From Bacillus sp. 1NLA3E (GTDB lineage Bacteria; Bacillota; Bacilli; Bacillales; Cytobacillaceae), in contig NC_021171.1 of assembly GCF_000242895.2 (NCBI RefSeq), forward strand, positions 4,064,001-4,128,000: 64,000 bases of DNA. The letters run 5' to 3'. Below, piece after piece: positions 8,187 through 16,617 of this stretch. A program made the translations under genes and the position numbers. Numbering within the stretch: the stretch's first letter is position 1; each line of letters starts with the position of its first letter. The notes under the pieces were generated by a model, which worked only from the letters and a program-made list of their open reading frames with translations, had not been told where the DNA came from and searched no databases.

Positions 8187-9359
8187 TTATTCTGAAGTTG
8201 AGAACATATATTTTTTATAGTGGTAGCGAATTGAAAAAATCAAGCCTACTCCCAGCATGTTCCCCATCAAAGAACTACCTCCATAGCTAACAAAAGGCAG
8301 TGGGATCCCGGTAATCGGTAATAAGCCAATCGTCATTCCAATATTCTGGAAGACGTGAAACGTTATCATACTAATAACCCCTACACATACATAAGTGTAA
8401 AAATCATTCTTCGTTTCCATTCCAACTTTCGTTATATGGTAAATCAACAGGAAGAACAAACTAACGAGCACACTTGCCCCAACAAACCCAAATTCCTCAC
8501 CGACGACACTAAAGATAAAGTCTGTTTGACTTTCAGGTAAATATATTTCCCGATTACCATAGCCCTTTCCTACTGTTTCACCAGAACCAATAGCAAGCAG
8601 TGACCGAGTGAGCTGGAAGCCAGTTGAACTCTGATAATTATAAGGATCCAGCCAAGAATAAATTCGGCCAAATTGATACTCCTTCACACCTAACGTTTTT
8701 TCCAGCAAATCAGGTTTAGACAGGACTAGGTAAAAAATTCCTACAACTAACATAATCCCTGTTCCGAAAATCGGAAGTAAAAGCTTCCAGCTGATACCGG
8801 AAATAAAAATCATTCCGACCATAATAGCAATAAACACAAGTGAAGTTCCAAGGTCAGGCTGCTGCATGACAAGAATTAAAGGTACAAAGGTCACCAATCC
8901 AATCTTTATCAACAGCCAGAAATCGGTTTTAATCGTTTTAATTATATTCTTTTGATGATGGTCTTTAATCACTCTAGCTATTACCAAAATAAGGAATACT
9001 TTAACCAACTCAGAAGGCTGCAACGAGCCCATTCCTGGCACTTTATACCAGCTTTTTGCCCCATTGATTAAAGGTGCAATACTAGTTGGAGCAACCATTA
9101 AAAATGCCAATAATACTAAACCAAGTCCGTAAGCATACCATGAAATCTTTTTTAATTGGTCAGAATCTAGAGAAATGACCGCGGCAATTATTCCCGTTCC
9201 TACTACATACCATACTATTTGTTTTAATAAAAAGTTCTCTTTGTACTGACCAGATGCTTGTGCACTGTAGATGGCAACACAACTAGCTAAAAACAGTAAA
9301 AATAATATTAAGACCAGACCATAATCAAGCCTAGGCGTCGGTTTTTGGTTGGAAGACAT
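8187..9359 (-). CDS. SEDS-family peptidoglycan polymerase (RodA/FtsW/SpoVE-like)
   Basis: A 390-residue membrane protein with ten predicted helices. SEDS signatures are visible: QPDLGTSLVF, SWLDPYNYQSSTGFQLTRSLLAIGSGE, PESQTDFIFSVVGEEFGFVGA and GIPLPFVSYGGSSL. The family polymerises lipid II into glycan strands with a partner class B PBP. The motif set and length fit the RodA branch (rod elongation) best, but spore-forming bacilli carry several SEDS paralogs, so the exact role (RodA-like accessory versus main RodA) is uncertain. It appears to be a single-gene unit ending at the bidirectional terminator. Confidence 0.85.
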   Translation of the reverse strand: MSSNQKPTPRLDYGLVLILFLLFLASCVAIYSAQASGQYKENFLLKQIVWYVVGTGIIAAVISLDSDQLKKISWYAYGLGLVLLAFLMVAPTSIAPLINGAKSWYKVPGMGSLQPSELVKVFLILVIARVIKDHHQKNIIKTIKTDFWLLIKIGLVTFVPLILVMQQPDLGTSLVFIAIMVGMIFISGISWKLLLPIFGTGIMLVVGIFYLVLSKPDLLEKTLGVKEYQFGRIYSWLDPYNYQSSTGFQLTRSLLAIGSGETVGKGYGNREIYLPESQTDFIFSVVGEEFGFVGASVLVSLFFLLIYHITKVGMETKNDFYTYVCVGVISMITFHVFQNIGMTIGLLPITGIPLPFVSYGGSSLMGNMLGVGLIFSIRYHYKKYMFSTSE

Positions 9360-9432
9360 ATCTATTCATTCCCCTAATCTAATTAAACAATTTCTAAATA
9401 CATTCTTTCATTATATTTTTATTGGAGGAAAA

Positions 9433-10200
9433 TCACAACTCGAAAAAATAACGCCTTTTAATATCCTCCGCCATCCATTCCAGATTATTCGGCAACTGAG
9501 GAATAGAGTACCCGATGTATATAGGCGTTGTGATAAACCGTGGGATCACCTTAGCAATTGTTTCATCTTGATATTGATAAAAGAATAAATTGTAGCTATT
9601 ACAACGAAAGGGAAATCCATGTAATAGATATTGAACCACTTTCTGGACATAGTAAGAAAAAGTACCCAGTTCTTTCTTGTTTGACATCCGAATGTAAAAT
9701 TCATAAAAACCAATTTGTGGATGTGTAGAAAGAATAAGGCTTACCCCATTATTTTCAGATATTGTGATTCCGTTGAAGCTTTCTGGTTTCAGCTTCTCTT
9801 GGTAGTTGATATCGTATAAACCAACAATTTGCATATGGGAGTGGGCGATACTCCCTCCTGACAATGGACCATAGTTTTTAAAAAATAAAACGGAAGAAAA
9901 TTGCCCACTCTCCTCCATCGAACTCCACTGGTTTAGTCCAAACTCAAATAATTTCACAAGATGTTCCCTTGAATAACTTGAAAGATCTGCTTGGCAATCA
10001 TCGGTTTCGATTAAGACAGTTTGAAAGGCATTTTCTAAGACTGGATATTTATTTTTTAGTAATATAATTGATCCTTGTTCAGCGATAATGTCTGTAAGCT
10101 CATTTCTTGCACAAAATGGACAGCTTTGTTCTTTATTTCGGATATTTTCTGGTTTTCCTCTTCCAATTGCGATATTAAAAAATAAATGAGTACTCTCCAA
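9433..10200 (-). CDS. HIT/GalT-superfamily protein (DUF4931-like)
   Basis: A 255-residue protein starting at TTG 10200, with AAAGGGTGAG upstream. The CPFC motif (residues 24-27) suggests a zinc site, and GGSIAHSHMQIVG is the H-x-H-x-Q triad of galactose-1-phosphate uridylyltransferase-like HIT enzymes. It would therefore bind or transfer a nucleotide phosphate, but the substrate is unknown. The assignment to the DUF4931 group is from memory of Bacillus proteins with this motif arrangement. It is followed on the same strand by the rodA-like gene after 73 bp. Confidence 0.65.
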   Translation of the reverse strand: MESTHLFFNIAIGRGKPENIRNKEQSCPFCARNELTDIIAEQGSIILLKNKYPVLENAFQTVLIETDDCQADLSSYSREHLVKLFEFGLNQWSSMEESGQFSSVLFFKNYGPLSGGSIAHSHMQIVGLYDINYQEKLKPESFNGITISENNGVSLILSTHPQIGFYEFYIRMSNKKELGTFSYYVQKVVQYLLHGFPFRCNSYNLFFYQYQDETIAKVIPRFITTPIYIGYSIPQLPNNLEWMAEDIKRRYFFEL

Positions 10201-10442
10201 ATAAACTCACCCTTTAATTAAATAATCTTCTAATGAAGCACTCTTTATTTTATCATTTATTTCTTAGACGGTATCCGATTTAGCTTTGTTTCACTATATT
10301 TCTGGTATAAGGCTATTTTGTGAATAAATGTAACAAAACAAAACAGAACCAAATAAAACTAAATGATTCTAAACCAAAATACATAGAAACGGCACCAAAC
10401 TTCTTTTATAATAAAATGAGGAATTGGCAGGAGGGAACCAAA

Positions 10443-11369
10443 TTGGAAGATCAGACATTTACACCAGATGAAATTGCTGGGATTTTCAAAATTTCCAAGC
10501 ATACCGTTTACGAGTTGATAAAGAGAGGTGAATTGAACGCTTTCAAGGTTGGCAATAAGATGAGGATTGAACAATCAGAAGTTGACCGCTTCAAAGAAGA
10601 CATGAAAGCGGCACCAAGAGTTGAAAAAAAAAATAAGACTCCTGAAAACTCATTACATAAATACCCTATTAAAATAACGGGAAGTCATGACTTTGTCATT
10701 GAACATTTACTTAAATTTGCACGAACAAAAATCACCTCCCTTTCATTGCAGCCTGCTTTCATCGGTAGTTTAGAAGGATTGATGACGTTATACCACGGTG
10801 ATTCAGACGTTGCAGCGATTCATTTATTGGACCCTGCCTCACAAACATATAATATTCCGTTTATTAATCAGCTTTTTGTACATGAACCTATTACGGTTTT
10901 AAGACTAGCTGCAAGAGAACAAGGATTTATTGTAAAAAGGGGAAACCCAAAAAAAATTCTAGAATTTGAGGATTTGTTACGTAAGGACGTAACATTTATT
11001 AATCGTCAAAAAGGATCCGGTACAAGGTTCATTTTTGATTATTATATATCCTTACACGATATTGCTCCTACCGATATTTCAGGTTATAGCACGGAGGAGT
11101 GGAATCATCTTGCAACAGCGTCCTCTGTCAGTCGCGGAGTGGGAGATGTTACTTTCGGGATCCATTCAGCTGCAAGCCAACTAGATTTGGATTTTCTCCC
11201 CGTTACCAATGAACAATTTGATCTTGTCTTCAGGTGGAACGATCAAAACAAAGAAGCTTTAGAAACCTTAATTAATCTTATTCAGTCCTCTTCTTTTTTA
11301 GAAAGTTGTAAAAATATGGAGGGCTATGACTTCAGTGAGTTAGGACAAATAATTTACGATAGACATTAA
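10443..11369 (+). CDS. HTH regulator with periplasmic-binding-like ligand domain, next to tungstate transporter
   Basis: An excisionase/MerR-type helix-turn-helix at the N-terminus (TFTPDEIAGIFKISKHTVYELIKRGELNAFKVGNKMRIE) is joined to a PBP-like domain (HDFVIEHLLKF..., LYHGDSDVAAIHLLDP..., RQKGSGTRFIFDYYI). This architecture is common for regulators of molybdate/tungstate uptake genes; the ligand domain probably senses oxyanion. The start is TTG 10443, about 308 codons: GGAGGG is at 10430-10435, and a consensus -10 TATAAT (10407-10412) lies inside the longer frame that begins at 10320, making that longer form unlikely. The gene is 103 bp upstream of the permease gene, on the same strand. Confidence 0.75.
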   Translation: MEDQTFTPDEIAGIFKISKHTVYELIKRGELNAFKVGNKMRIEQSEVDRFKEDMKAAPRVEKKNKTPENSLHKYPIKITGSHDFVIEHLLKFARTKITSLSLQPAFIGSLEGLMTLYHGDSDVAAIHLLDPASQTYNIPFINQLFVHEPITVLRLAAREQGFIVKRGNPKKILEFEDLLRKDVTFINRQKGSGTRFIFDYYISLHDIAPTDISGYSTEEWNHLATASSVSRGVGDVTFGIHSAASQLDLDFLPVTNEQFDLVFRWNDQNKEALETLINLIQSSSFLESCKNMEGYDFSELGQIIYDRH

Positions 11370-11472
11370 CAGGGGACGCTTAATGTTCTTATACCAATGC
11401 AAGTGAATCCTGAGAAACACGAAAAAGTAAACAGCGATAGATTTTTTTCAAGTGAAGGGTGTCGGAGATTTT

Positions 11473-12171
11473 ATGGACCTATTATTTGAGGGACTAAAAA
11501 AGGCATTTGAAATGGTTTTAACAGGGGATAGCGAAATTTTAGCTATCACCTTGTTGACCTTAAAGGTTTCTTTTACTGCAATATTTTTTAGCATGCTGAT
11601 TGGCATTCCAATCGGGATTTTATTAGGACTAACTAATTTCCCTGGAAAAAAGCTTCTTTTAGTGTTAGTTAATATTGGGATGGGTCTCCCTCCAGTTGTT
11701 GCCGGTCTGTGGATCACCATAACCCTTTGGCGTTCTGGACCAATGGGAGACTTTGCTTTACTATATACACCAACAGCGATTGTATTGGCCCAGATTCTTG
11801 TTTCTCTCCCAATTGTTACAGGATTAACCTCCACAGCCTTTCAACAAATCGATCCAAAGCTACTCCTACAAATCAAGGCTTTAGGAGCAACAAAGGGACA
11901 AACAGTTTGGCTATTATTAAAGGAAACAAAAATTGCTATTTTTGCGGCGATCATCGCAGGTCTTGGCCGAATTTTAGCCGAAGTAGGTGCTGCTATGATG
12001 GTAGGCGGTAATTTACTGGGGGAAACGCGGATTTTAACGACATCTATCGTGATGGAAGTATCAAAAGGAAATTTTGACATTGCGATTGCGCTATCATTTA
12101 TTTTAATGACAATGGCATTCCTCATAACCTTTTGTTTAACTTTTTTACAGCAGAGGAAGCGAATTTCATGA
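11473..12171 (+). CDS. tupB: Tungstate-type ABC transporter permease
   Basis: A 232-residue inner-membrane permease of the TupB/ModB type. The EAA coupling loop is near GATKGQTVWLLLKETKIAIFAAIIAGLGRILAEVGAAMMVGGN. The sequence KGNFDIAIALSFILM at the C-terminal side is typical for TupB. I chose ATG 11473, with GGAG at 11464-11467; a GTG at 11452 is in frame but has poor spacing. It overlaps the ATPase gene by 4 bp (ATGA). No solute-binding protein gene lies next to it. Tungstate rather than molybdate is favoured by the sequence type and by an AOR gene in the same window; zinc or sulfate transport is less likely. Confidence 0.75.
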   Translation: MDLLFEGLKKAFEMVLTGDSEILAITLLTLKVSFTAIFFSMLIGIPIGILLGLTNFPGKKLLLVLVNIGMGLPPVVAGLWITITLWRSGPMGDFALLYTPTAIVLAQILVSLPIVTGLTSTAFQQIDPKLLLQIKALGATKGQTVWLLLKETKIAIFAAIIAGLGRILAEVGAAMMVGGNLLGETRILTTSIVMEVSKGNFDIAIALSFILMTMAFLITFCLTFLQQRKRIS

Positions 12172-12923
12172 AACCTTTACTGAGCTTAGAGAACATCCAA
12201 TATTATAATAACGGCCAAAAAATTTTAATGATTCCAGAACTTCAACTCAACCAAGGGGACGTTTTGGGTATTATGGGACCTAATGGAGCTGGAAAAAGCA
12301 CATTGCTTAAAATCATGGCATTCCTAGAATACCCAACTAATGGATCCCTTTATTATCACGGGGATATGGTCACAGCAAAGTCGTTTTCGCTTGAACAACG
12401 TCGGAAATTTGCAATCGCCCTTCAACAGTCTTTATTACTAAATACAACGGTTTTTCAAAATGTAGCGATTGGGTTAAAGTTACGAAAACAAAATAAGAAG
12501 ACCATCGAGGAAAAAGTTCATTTTTGGTTGGAAAAGTTTCATATTTCTCATTTAGCAAATAAACATGCCTCACATCTATCTGGTGGGGAATCACAAAGGG
12601 TGAATCTCGCTAGGGCAATGGTACTAGAGCCTGAGGTATTATTTTTGGATGAGCCCTTTTCAGCTTTGGATTACCCTACTAAAGTGAAGTTATTAAAGGA
12701 TTTAAAATCCATCTTAAAGTCGACGAAAACGACAACTGTTTTTATCAGTCACGACATGTTGGAGATTAAATTTCTTACGGACAAATTAATTGTCATGATC
12801 AATGGACAAATTGAACAAACAGGAACACCTGAGCAAGTCACCTCCAACCCGAATGAAAAAACAGCAGAATTTTTAAATGAGTGGACTCTTCCTATTATTG
12901 AACTAGAATTAAAACGTGGCTAA
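12168..12923 (+). CDS. tupC: Tungstate-type ABC transporter ATP-binding protein
   Basis: About 251 residues from ATG 12168, which overlaps the permease stop (ATGA). Walker A is GPNGAGKST, the signature is LSGGESQRVNLARAM, Walker B is VLFLDEPFSALD and the switch His is in FISHDM. GAGGAAG lies about 8-11 bp upstream. The ATPase lacks the C-terminal TOBE domain of ModC, as expected of TupC. It may also energise the orphan ModA-ModB pair at 58 kb, which has no ATPase gene of its own; that is an inference only. Confidence 0.75.
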   Translation: MKPLLSLENIQYYNNGQKILMIPELQLNQGDVLGIMGPNGAGKSTLLKIMAFLEYPTNGSLYYHGDMVTAKSFSLEQRRKFAIALQQSLLLNTTVFQNVAIGLKLRKQNKKTIEEKVHFWLEKFHISHLANKHASHLSGGESQRVNLARAMVLEPEVLFLDEPFSALDYPTKVKLLKDLKSILKSTKTTTVFISHDMLEIKFLTDKLIVMINGQIEQTGTPEQVTSNPNEKTAEFLNEWTLPIIELELKRG

Positions 12924-13006
12924 AGTTAATCTCGTTCATTTTTTTACATAAGCGTTATGCTTGCTTGGCATACTATCCTTGACCATTTTAATAAGGAGTT
13001 GGGCAC

Positions 13007-13150
13007 ATGACTAAGAAATATAATAAGGGTAGTAAAAACCAGAACTCACCCACAAGAGATGCAGAGTTTTCTAATGAAATAATAAGTGGTGACAACAGCA
13101 AAGGAAACAAACGAAACAAAAGTCAGCAGGATAAGACAGACACTGATTAA
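13007..13150 (+). CDS. Small hydrophilic protein (47 aa), unknown function
   Basis: A short frame, ATG 13007 to TAA 13148-13150, with AAGGAG at 12993-12998 and its own terminator straight after. The product (MTKKYNKGSKNQNSPTRDAE...) is rich in Lys, Asn, Asp, Ser and Gln and has no hydrophobic segment or Cys. Its size and composition recall the minor small proteins of Bacillus spores, but I do not recognise a family. The well-placed ribosome site and terminator make it likely to be a real gene. Confidence 0.6.
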   Translation: MTKKYNKGSKNQNSPTRDAEFSNEIISGDNSKGNKRNKSQQDKTDTD

Positions 13151-13190
13151 AAAAATGAACGCCGGTAATTATTGCTGGCGTTCATTTTTA
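13151..13190 (+). terminator. Terminator of the 47-aa gene
   Basis: AAAAATGAACGCCGG pairs with CTGGCGTTCATTTTTA around a short loop, followed by further T residues. Confidence 0.85.
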
Positions 13191-13282
13191 TTTTGTGTAT
13201 TCGCATATCTATTGGCAACAACAGCTGGTTATAATTGGTGATCATAGGTTGGTAGTCACATAAAATTCATGAATTTCACTAC

Positions 13283-13321
13283 TTGTTCAAGGTTGAACAA
13301 ACCCGTTTTGTATATGATAAT
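13283..13321 (+). promoter_or_regulatory. Promoter with overlapping palindromic operator of azoreductase gene
   Basis: The perfect palindrome TTGTTCAA-GG-TTGAACAA is at 13283-13300. Its right arm provides a -35-like TTGAAC (13293-13298), followed after 17 bp by a -10-like GATAAT (13316-13321). An operator over the -35 suggests repression by a dimeric regulator, possibly a redox- or quinone-sensing MarR/DUF24-type protein. A half site TTGTTCAA recurs upstream of the third azoreductase gene (39834-39841). Confidence 0.6.
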
Positions 13322-13359
13322 GTTATGAACTATATATTTTTTAAAAGGATGGGTTGCTT

Positions 13360-14022
13360 GTGGCAAAGTTACTTTATATTACCGTAAATCCAAAAAAAGA
13401 TATTGAACGCTCAAAAGGCCGTCAAATCGGAGAAGTATTCCTTGAAACATTCCGACAAGAACAGCCAGATGTTGAAATTGTTAACTGGGACTTATTCACT
13501 TTAGATATGCCTCAAATGGACGAGGATCTATTATATGCTCGGGCAAAACTATCCTTTATGGGCTATAAATTAGAAGATCTTACAGAACGAGAACGTTCTC
13601 AAATTACAAGAATGCATGCATTGGCTGATGAATTCATTACGTTTGACTATTTTGTGTTTGTCACACCAATTTGGAACCTAGGTTCTCCAGCTATTCTCAA
13701 AGCATTTTTAGATAACCTGTTTGTTGCTGGAAAGACATTCACCTACGCAGCTGATGGTGCACAAGGTCTGTTAACAGATAAAAAGGCACTTCACATTCAA
13801 ACTCGAGGCGGTATCTACTCTACTGGTCGAATGGAACCTCTTGAATTCGGGGACCGTTTTTTAAGATCCGCACTAGAATTTTTAGGAATGAACGTTATGG
13901 AAACTGTTTATGCTGAAGGTTTGGACCACTTCCCGAAACAAATTCCAGAAATCATGGCAAATGCGAAAGAAAAGGCAGCAGAAGCCGCACGCAAAATGGC
14001 AAAAGAAACCGTGAATCAATAA
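13360..14022 (+). CDS. azoR: FMN-dependent NADH-azoreductase
   Basis: A flavodoxin-like-fold quinone/azo reductase of about 220 residues (AzoR family). It begins (M)AKLLYITVNP. Family motifs are TPIWNLGSPAILKAFLDNLFVAGKTF and IQTRGGIYS around the FMN site. These enzymes reduce quinones and azo dyes by two-electron steps with NADH and protect against electrophiles. The start is GTG 13360, since AAAGGATGGG lies before it and paralogs begin at the same residue; a TTG at 13354 is possible. It is a single-gene unit. Two further paralogs are at 22819 and 39903. Confidence 0.88.
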   Translation: MAKLLYITVNPKKDIERSKGRQIGEVFLETFRQEQPDVEIVNWDLFTLDMPQMDEDLLYARAKLSFMGYKLEDLTERERSQITRMHALADEFITFDYFVFVTPIWNLGSPAILKAFLDNLFVAGKTFTYAADGAQGLLTDKKALHIQTRGGIYSTGRMEPLEFGDRFLRSALEFLGMNVMETVYAEGLDHFPKQIPEIMANAKEKAAEAARKMAKETVNQ

Positions 14023-14030
14023 ATATAAAA

Positions 14031-14067
14031 AAAGGCTGCCGATTTTAATTTTCGACAGCCTTTTTTT
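14031..14067 (+). terminator. Terminator of azoreductase gene
   Basis: AAAGGCTGCCGA pairs with TCGACAGCCTTT, followed by a T-run. The stem resembles the ends of the IS1182-like elements (GGCTGTCGA), probably by chance. Confidence 0.8.
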
Positions 14068-14072
14068 ATTTT

Positions 14073-14245
14073 GGCTCTGTTAAAGCTCAATGTTGATCTT
14101 CGTTACAGGCACGAAGACTCCTGCGGGAGCAGCGGGACAGGTGAGACCCCACAGGCGCTTTAGCGCCGAGGAGGCTCAACCGCCCGCCCCGCGGAAAGCG
14201 AGTGCCTGGAACGGAATTCAACATTCTAGTTTAATTAACAGAGCC
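14073..14245. mobile_element. ISL3-like MITE with GC-rich module (173 bp)
   Basis: Perfect 11-bp terminal inverted repeats GGCTCTGTTAA (14073-14083) and TTAACAGAGCC (14235-14245). The flanks TTTATTTT (14065-14072) and TTTATTTA (14246-14253) look like an 8-bp target duplication with one mismatch. The right copy covers the stop codon of the convergent oxidoreductase gene. The centre (14092-14222) is a GC-rich module. No coding capacity. GGCTCTn ends and 8-bp duplications are typical of ISL3-family elements. Confidence 0.8.
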
Positions 14246-14246
14246 T

Positions 14247-15248
14247 TTATTTAAATTCTGTTGGATTTTTATCCGCTGGAAACACAACCCCTATTTGTTT
14301 TCGAGCTTCATCAATGATTTCCATTACGGTTAATGAATTTTCATACGAGTTTATCATCGACTCTACTTTACCCGACTTTATTAACTCAATAAATTCCTTC
14401 GCTTCATAATACATTGTTCCCTCTTTTTGAGCTTGGGTAAGCTCCTCCACTTCCCCATTTCGATAATGAATTTCAACCTTTTCAGGTATATTGATTTTAT
14501 CAATGACGATATTACCATTTTCACCTTGTATCTCTGCAGGAAGATAAGAATTGGTGATTTTTGAAAACATCACCATGGCATCCATTTCCTTATATTTCAG
14601 GAGAATGCTCCCCTTACCGTCAACCCCCGACTCAAGCATGGTGCCAGTAGCTTGGACACTTTCTGGCTTGCCAAATAACACCACTAATGGGTAAATGCAG
14701 TAAATCCCAATATCCATGATTGAACCATTCGAGAATTCTGGTTTAAAGGCATTAAGAATATTACCTTCTTTATAGGCATCATATCGAGATGAATATTGGC
14801 AATAGCTTGCAAAAAAACTTCTAACCTTTCCAATCTTGTCTAAATGATCTCGGACAACTTGAAAATTAGGTAAAAAGGAGGATTTTAACGCCTCCATTAA
14901 TAAAACACCATTCTCCTTAGCTGCTAAAATCATGGCTTGTAATTCTACCTTATTAGAAGCGACTGGCTTTTCACAAAGTACGTGTTTCCCCTGTTTTAAG
15001 AAAAAAATTGTTTGTCTTGCATGAAGCGAATTTGGGCTGGCAATATAAACAGCATCTATTTCGTTACTACTTGCCATTGTTTCTATATCTGTATAAACAG
15101 ACTTAACCTGAAACTTTCCAGCAAATTCCTCAGCCCGTTCTTTTGTCCGAGAATAGACCGCTGTTAGTGCAAAATCTTGATGGTCACTTGCTGCTTTAAT
15201 GAATGCTTCTGTAATCCAGTTTGTTCCGACGACTCCAAACCGTACCAA
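14247..15248 (-). CDS. Gfo/Idh/MocA-family oxidoreductase
   Basis: A 333-residue NAD(P)-dependent oxidoreductase starting at TTG 15248, with GGTGGGGG upstream. The N-terminal Rossmann motif is GVVGTNWI, and EKP in VLCEKPVASNK is the family's conserved Lys-containing signature. These enzymes oxidise or reduce sugars or similar hydroxy compounds; substrate unknown. Its nearest B. subtilis relative is probably YulF-like. The stop codon lies in the target duplication of the adjacent MITE, which inserted right at the 3' end without altering the protein visibly. Confidence 0.8.
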   Translation of the reverse strand: MVRFGVVGTNWITEAFIKAASDHQDFALTAVYSRTKERAEEFAGKFQVKSVYTDIETMASSNEIDAVYIASPNSLHARQTIFFLKQGKHVLCEKPVASNKVELQAMILAAKENGVLLMEALKSSFLPNFQVVRDHLDKIGKVRSFFASYCQYSSRYDAYKEGNILNAFKPEFSNGSIMDIGIYCIYPLVVLFGKPESVQATGTMLESGVDGKGSILLKYKEMDAMVMFSKITNSYLPAEIQGENGNIVIDKINIPEKVEIHYRNGEVEELTQAQKEGTMYYEAKEFIELIKSGKVESMINSYENSLTVMEIIDEARKQIGVVFPADKNPTEFK

Positions 15249-15310
15249 TGATATCCCCCACCTTCTTTATAGTCACATTTTAAATAATTGAAGCAGAGAA
15301 TAAGGAGATC

Positions 15311-15868
15311 CTACCACCATGTTTTAGCGTTTGGTTTTATTTCGGAAGCAATCGCTTCCTTGTATTGGTCAATAAGTTTAAATTTCTGTTTTTCGTTACT
15401 TATAGGAGTATTCCCATATTTCGGGATCATTTGCTGCCATTCTTCATTAGTATCTGGGGCTGTTGCAAACAAATACATTTTTCCTGGCTTCAAAAAGTGA
15501 TCATTTTCATATTGAAGTAAATAAAGTTTGCCGCTGTCTTTATAGTACCCCCCCTGTTGATTGACAATAATATCATTGAGGAATCCCCCTTTAATATTTT
15601 GGGTTATCCGGACGGAATATTGAGTACTTGGCTTACCTTGAAAATCTTTGGTACCCACCTGTTCGATAACTTCTCCTATAAAAATATTCTTTGCTGCACC
15701 ACTTACTCTTCGTTTATCGGAAAAATCGTCCTTCCAGTCATAACTTTTGTTGATCGCTATTGCCTCATCCTTGTTATCTAGTAACAGTGTATAATGCTTT
15801 ACAACAAAAAATCCGATAGCCACAGCCACAATGAGGATCAAACTTGAAATTAGTAATGTTCTCTTCAT
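15311..15868 (-). CDS. Membrane-anchored extracytoplasmic protein of unknown function
   Basis: 185 residues with an N-terminal signal-anchor (LLISSLILIVAVAIGFFVV) and a hydrophilic outside domain. There is no Cys for lipidation. The segment FIGEVIEQVGTKDF...TQYSVRITQNIKGGFLNDIIVNQQGG looks like a small beta-rich domain seen in other bacilli proteins annotated as hypothetical. A good site, AAAAGGAG, precedes the ATG. Function not recognised. Confidence 0.65.
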   Translation of the reverse strand: MKRTLLISSLILIVAVAIGFFVVKHYTLLLDNKDEAIAINKSYDWKDDFSDKRRVSGAAKNIFIGEVIEQVGTKDFQGKPSTQYSVRITQNIKGGFLNDIIVNQQGGYYKDSGKLYLLQYENDHFLKPGKMYLFATAPDTNEEWQQMIPKYGNTPISNEKQKFKLIDQYKEAIASEIKPNAKTWW

Positions 15869-15942
15869 TCCAGATCTCCTTTTAATGCTTAACTTTTTCT
15901 TAATATGAGTACAACTATGATTATACTGGAATAATATATCTG

Positions 15943-16617
15943 TTACATTTCAAAATTTTTATCTTTTATGACTATTTTTGATTTAATTCTTTTATATTTT
16001 CGGTAACTTTTTCTAACAGCATCCACAATAAAAAACGGAATGGGTGGGTGAAACGGATAGATAAAAGGTCTGTAAATCTTGTCATATGCTTTTTTAAGAT
16101 CTAGCCATTTGCTGCAATACCCTAGTTTATGAAAGTCAGATATATCTACTACGTAACCCCTGTTCCCGTCCATCACTACATTTTTTCCATGTACATCATA
16201 AGGATTTAGTCCAACCGATTTTGCGTATAATAAAGCATTATCAATATCCCTTATGACGGATTTTGGAATGGGAATTCCTTTAACCACAGCATTAAATAAG
16301 GTTATGCCCTCTAGTCTTTTCAGGACTAAATAGTTTTCACCAAAGGCATAAAGAGTAGAATAAGCTTCATGGTCACCAATTTTCTTATATACCTCAATTT
16401 CCTTTTTGATTTCCTCATGATTTCTTCCATAAACCTTAACTACCCACTCTGGTTTAGAATCATGATAAAATACAGCTGCGTAATTTCCACTTCCAACTAT
16501 TTTCCAAGACTTAGAATAATTGTTCACCTCAATGGGATCAAATATATTTTCAGCTCTTAGGTTAATATAGGGAAGTAATTCCTGTTCAATTAAGTGTATA
16601 TAGGCATCTATTTTCAT
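15943..16617 (-). CDS. Protein kinase-like protein (YrzF-like)
   Basis: 224 residues with a compact kinase fold: a glycine loop (GSGNYAAVFY), the ATP-binding Lys in WVVKVYG, a hinge near YLVLKRLEG, a catalytic-loop equivalent NPYDVHGKNVVM and a metal-loop equivalent VVDISDF. Both loops are shifted from the canonical HRDLKxxN and DFG but retain Asp, Lys and Asn, as in atypical bacterial kinases such as YrzF. AAAGGAG precedes the ATG. It may phosphorylate Ser/Thr or a small molecule; the target is unknown. Lys-rich C-terminus. Confidence 0.65.
   Translation of the reverse strand: MKIDAYIHLIEQELLPYINLRAENIFDPIEVNNYSKSWKIVGSGNYAAVFYHDSKPEWVVKVYGRNHEEIKKEIEVYKKIGDHEAYSTLYAFGENYLVLKRLEGITLFNAVVKGIPIPKSVIRDIDNALLYAKSVGLNPYDVHGKNVVMDGNRGYVVDISDFHKLGYCSKWLDLKKAYDKIYRPFIYPFHPPIPFFIVDAVRKSYRKYKRIKSKIVIKDKNFEM

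Noticed and set aside
10320-10442. N-terminal extension of the HTH regulator (from ATG 10320)
   Set aside because: Contains a consensus -10 TATAAT, low-complexity Asn/Lys residues and no ribosome site, whereas TTG 10443 has GGAGGG.
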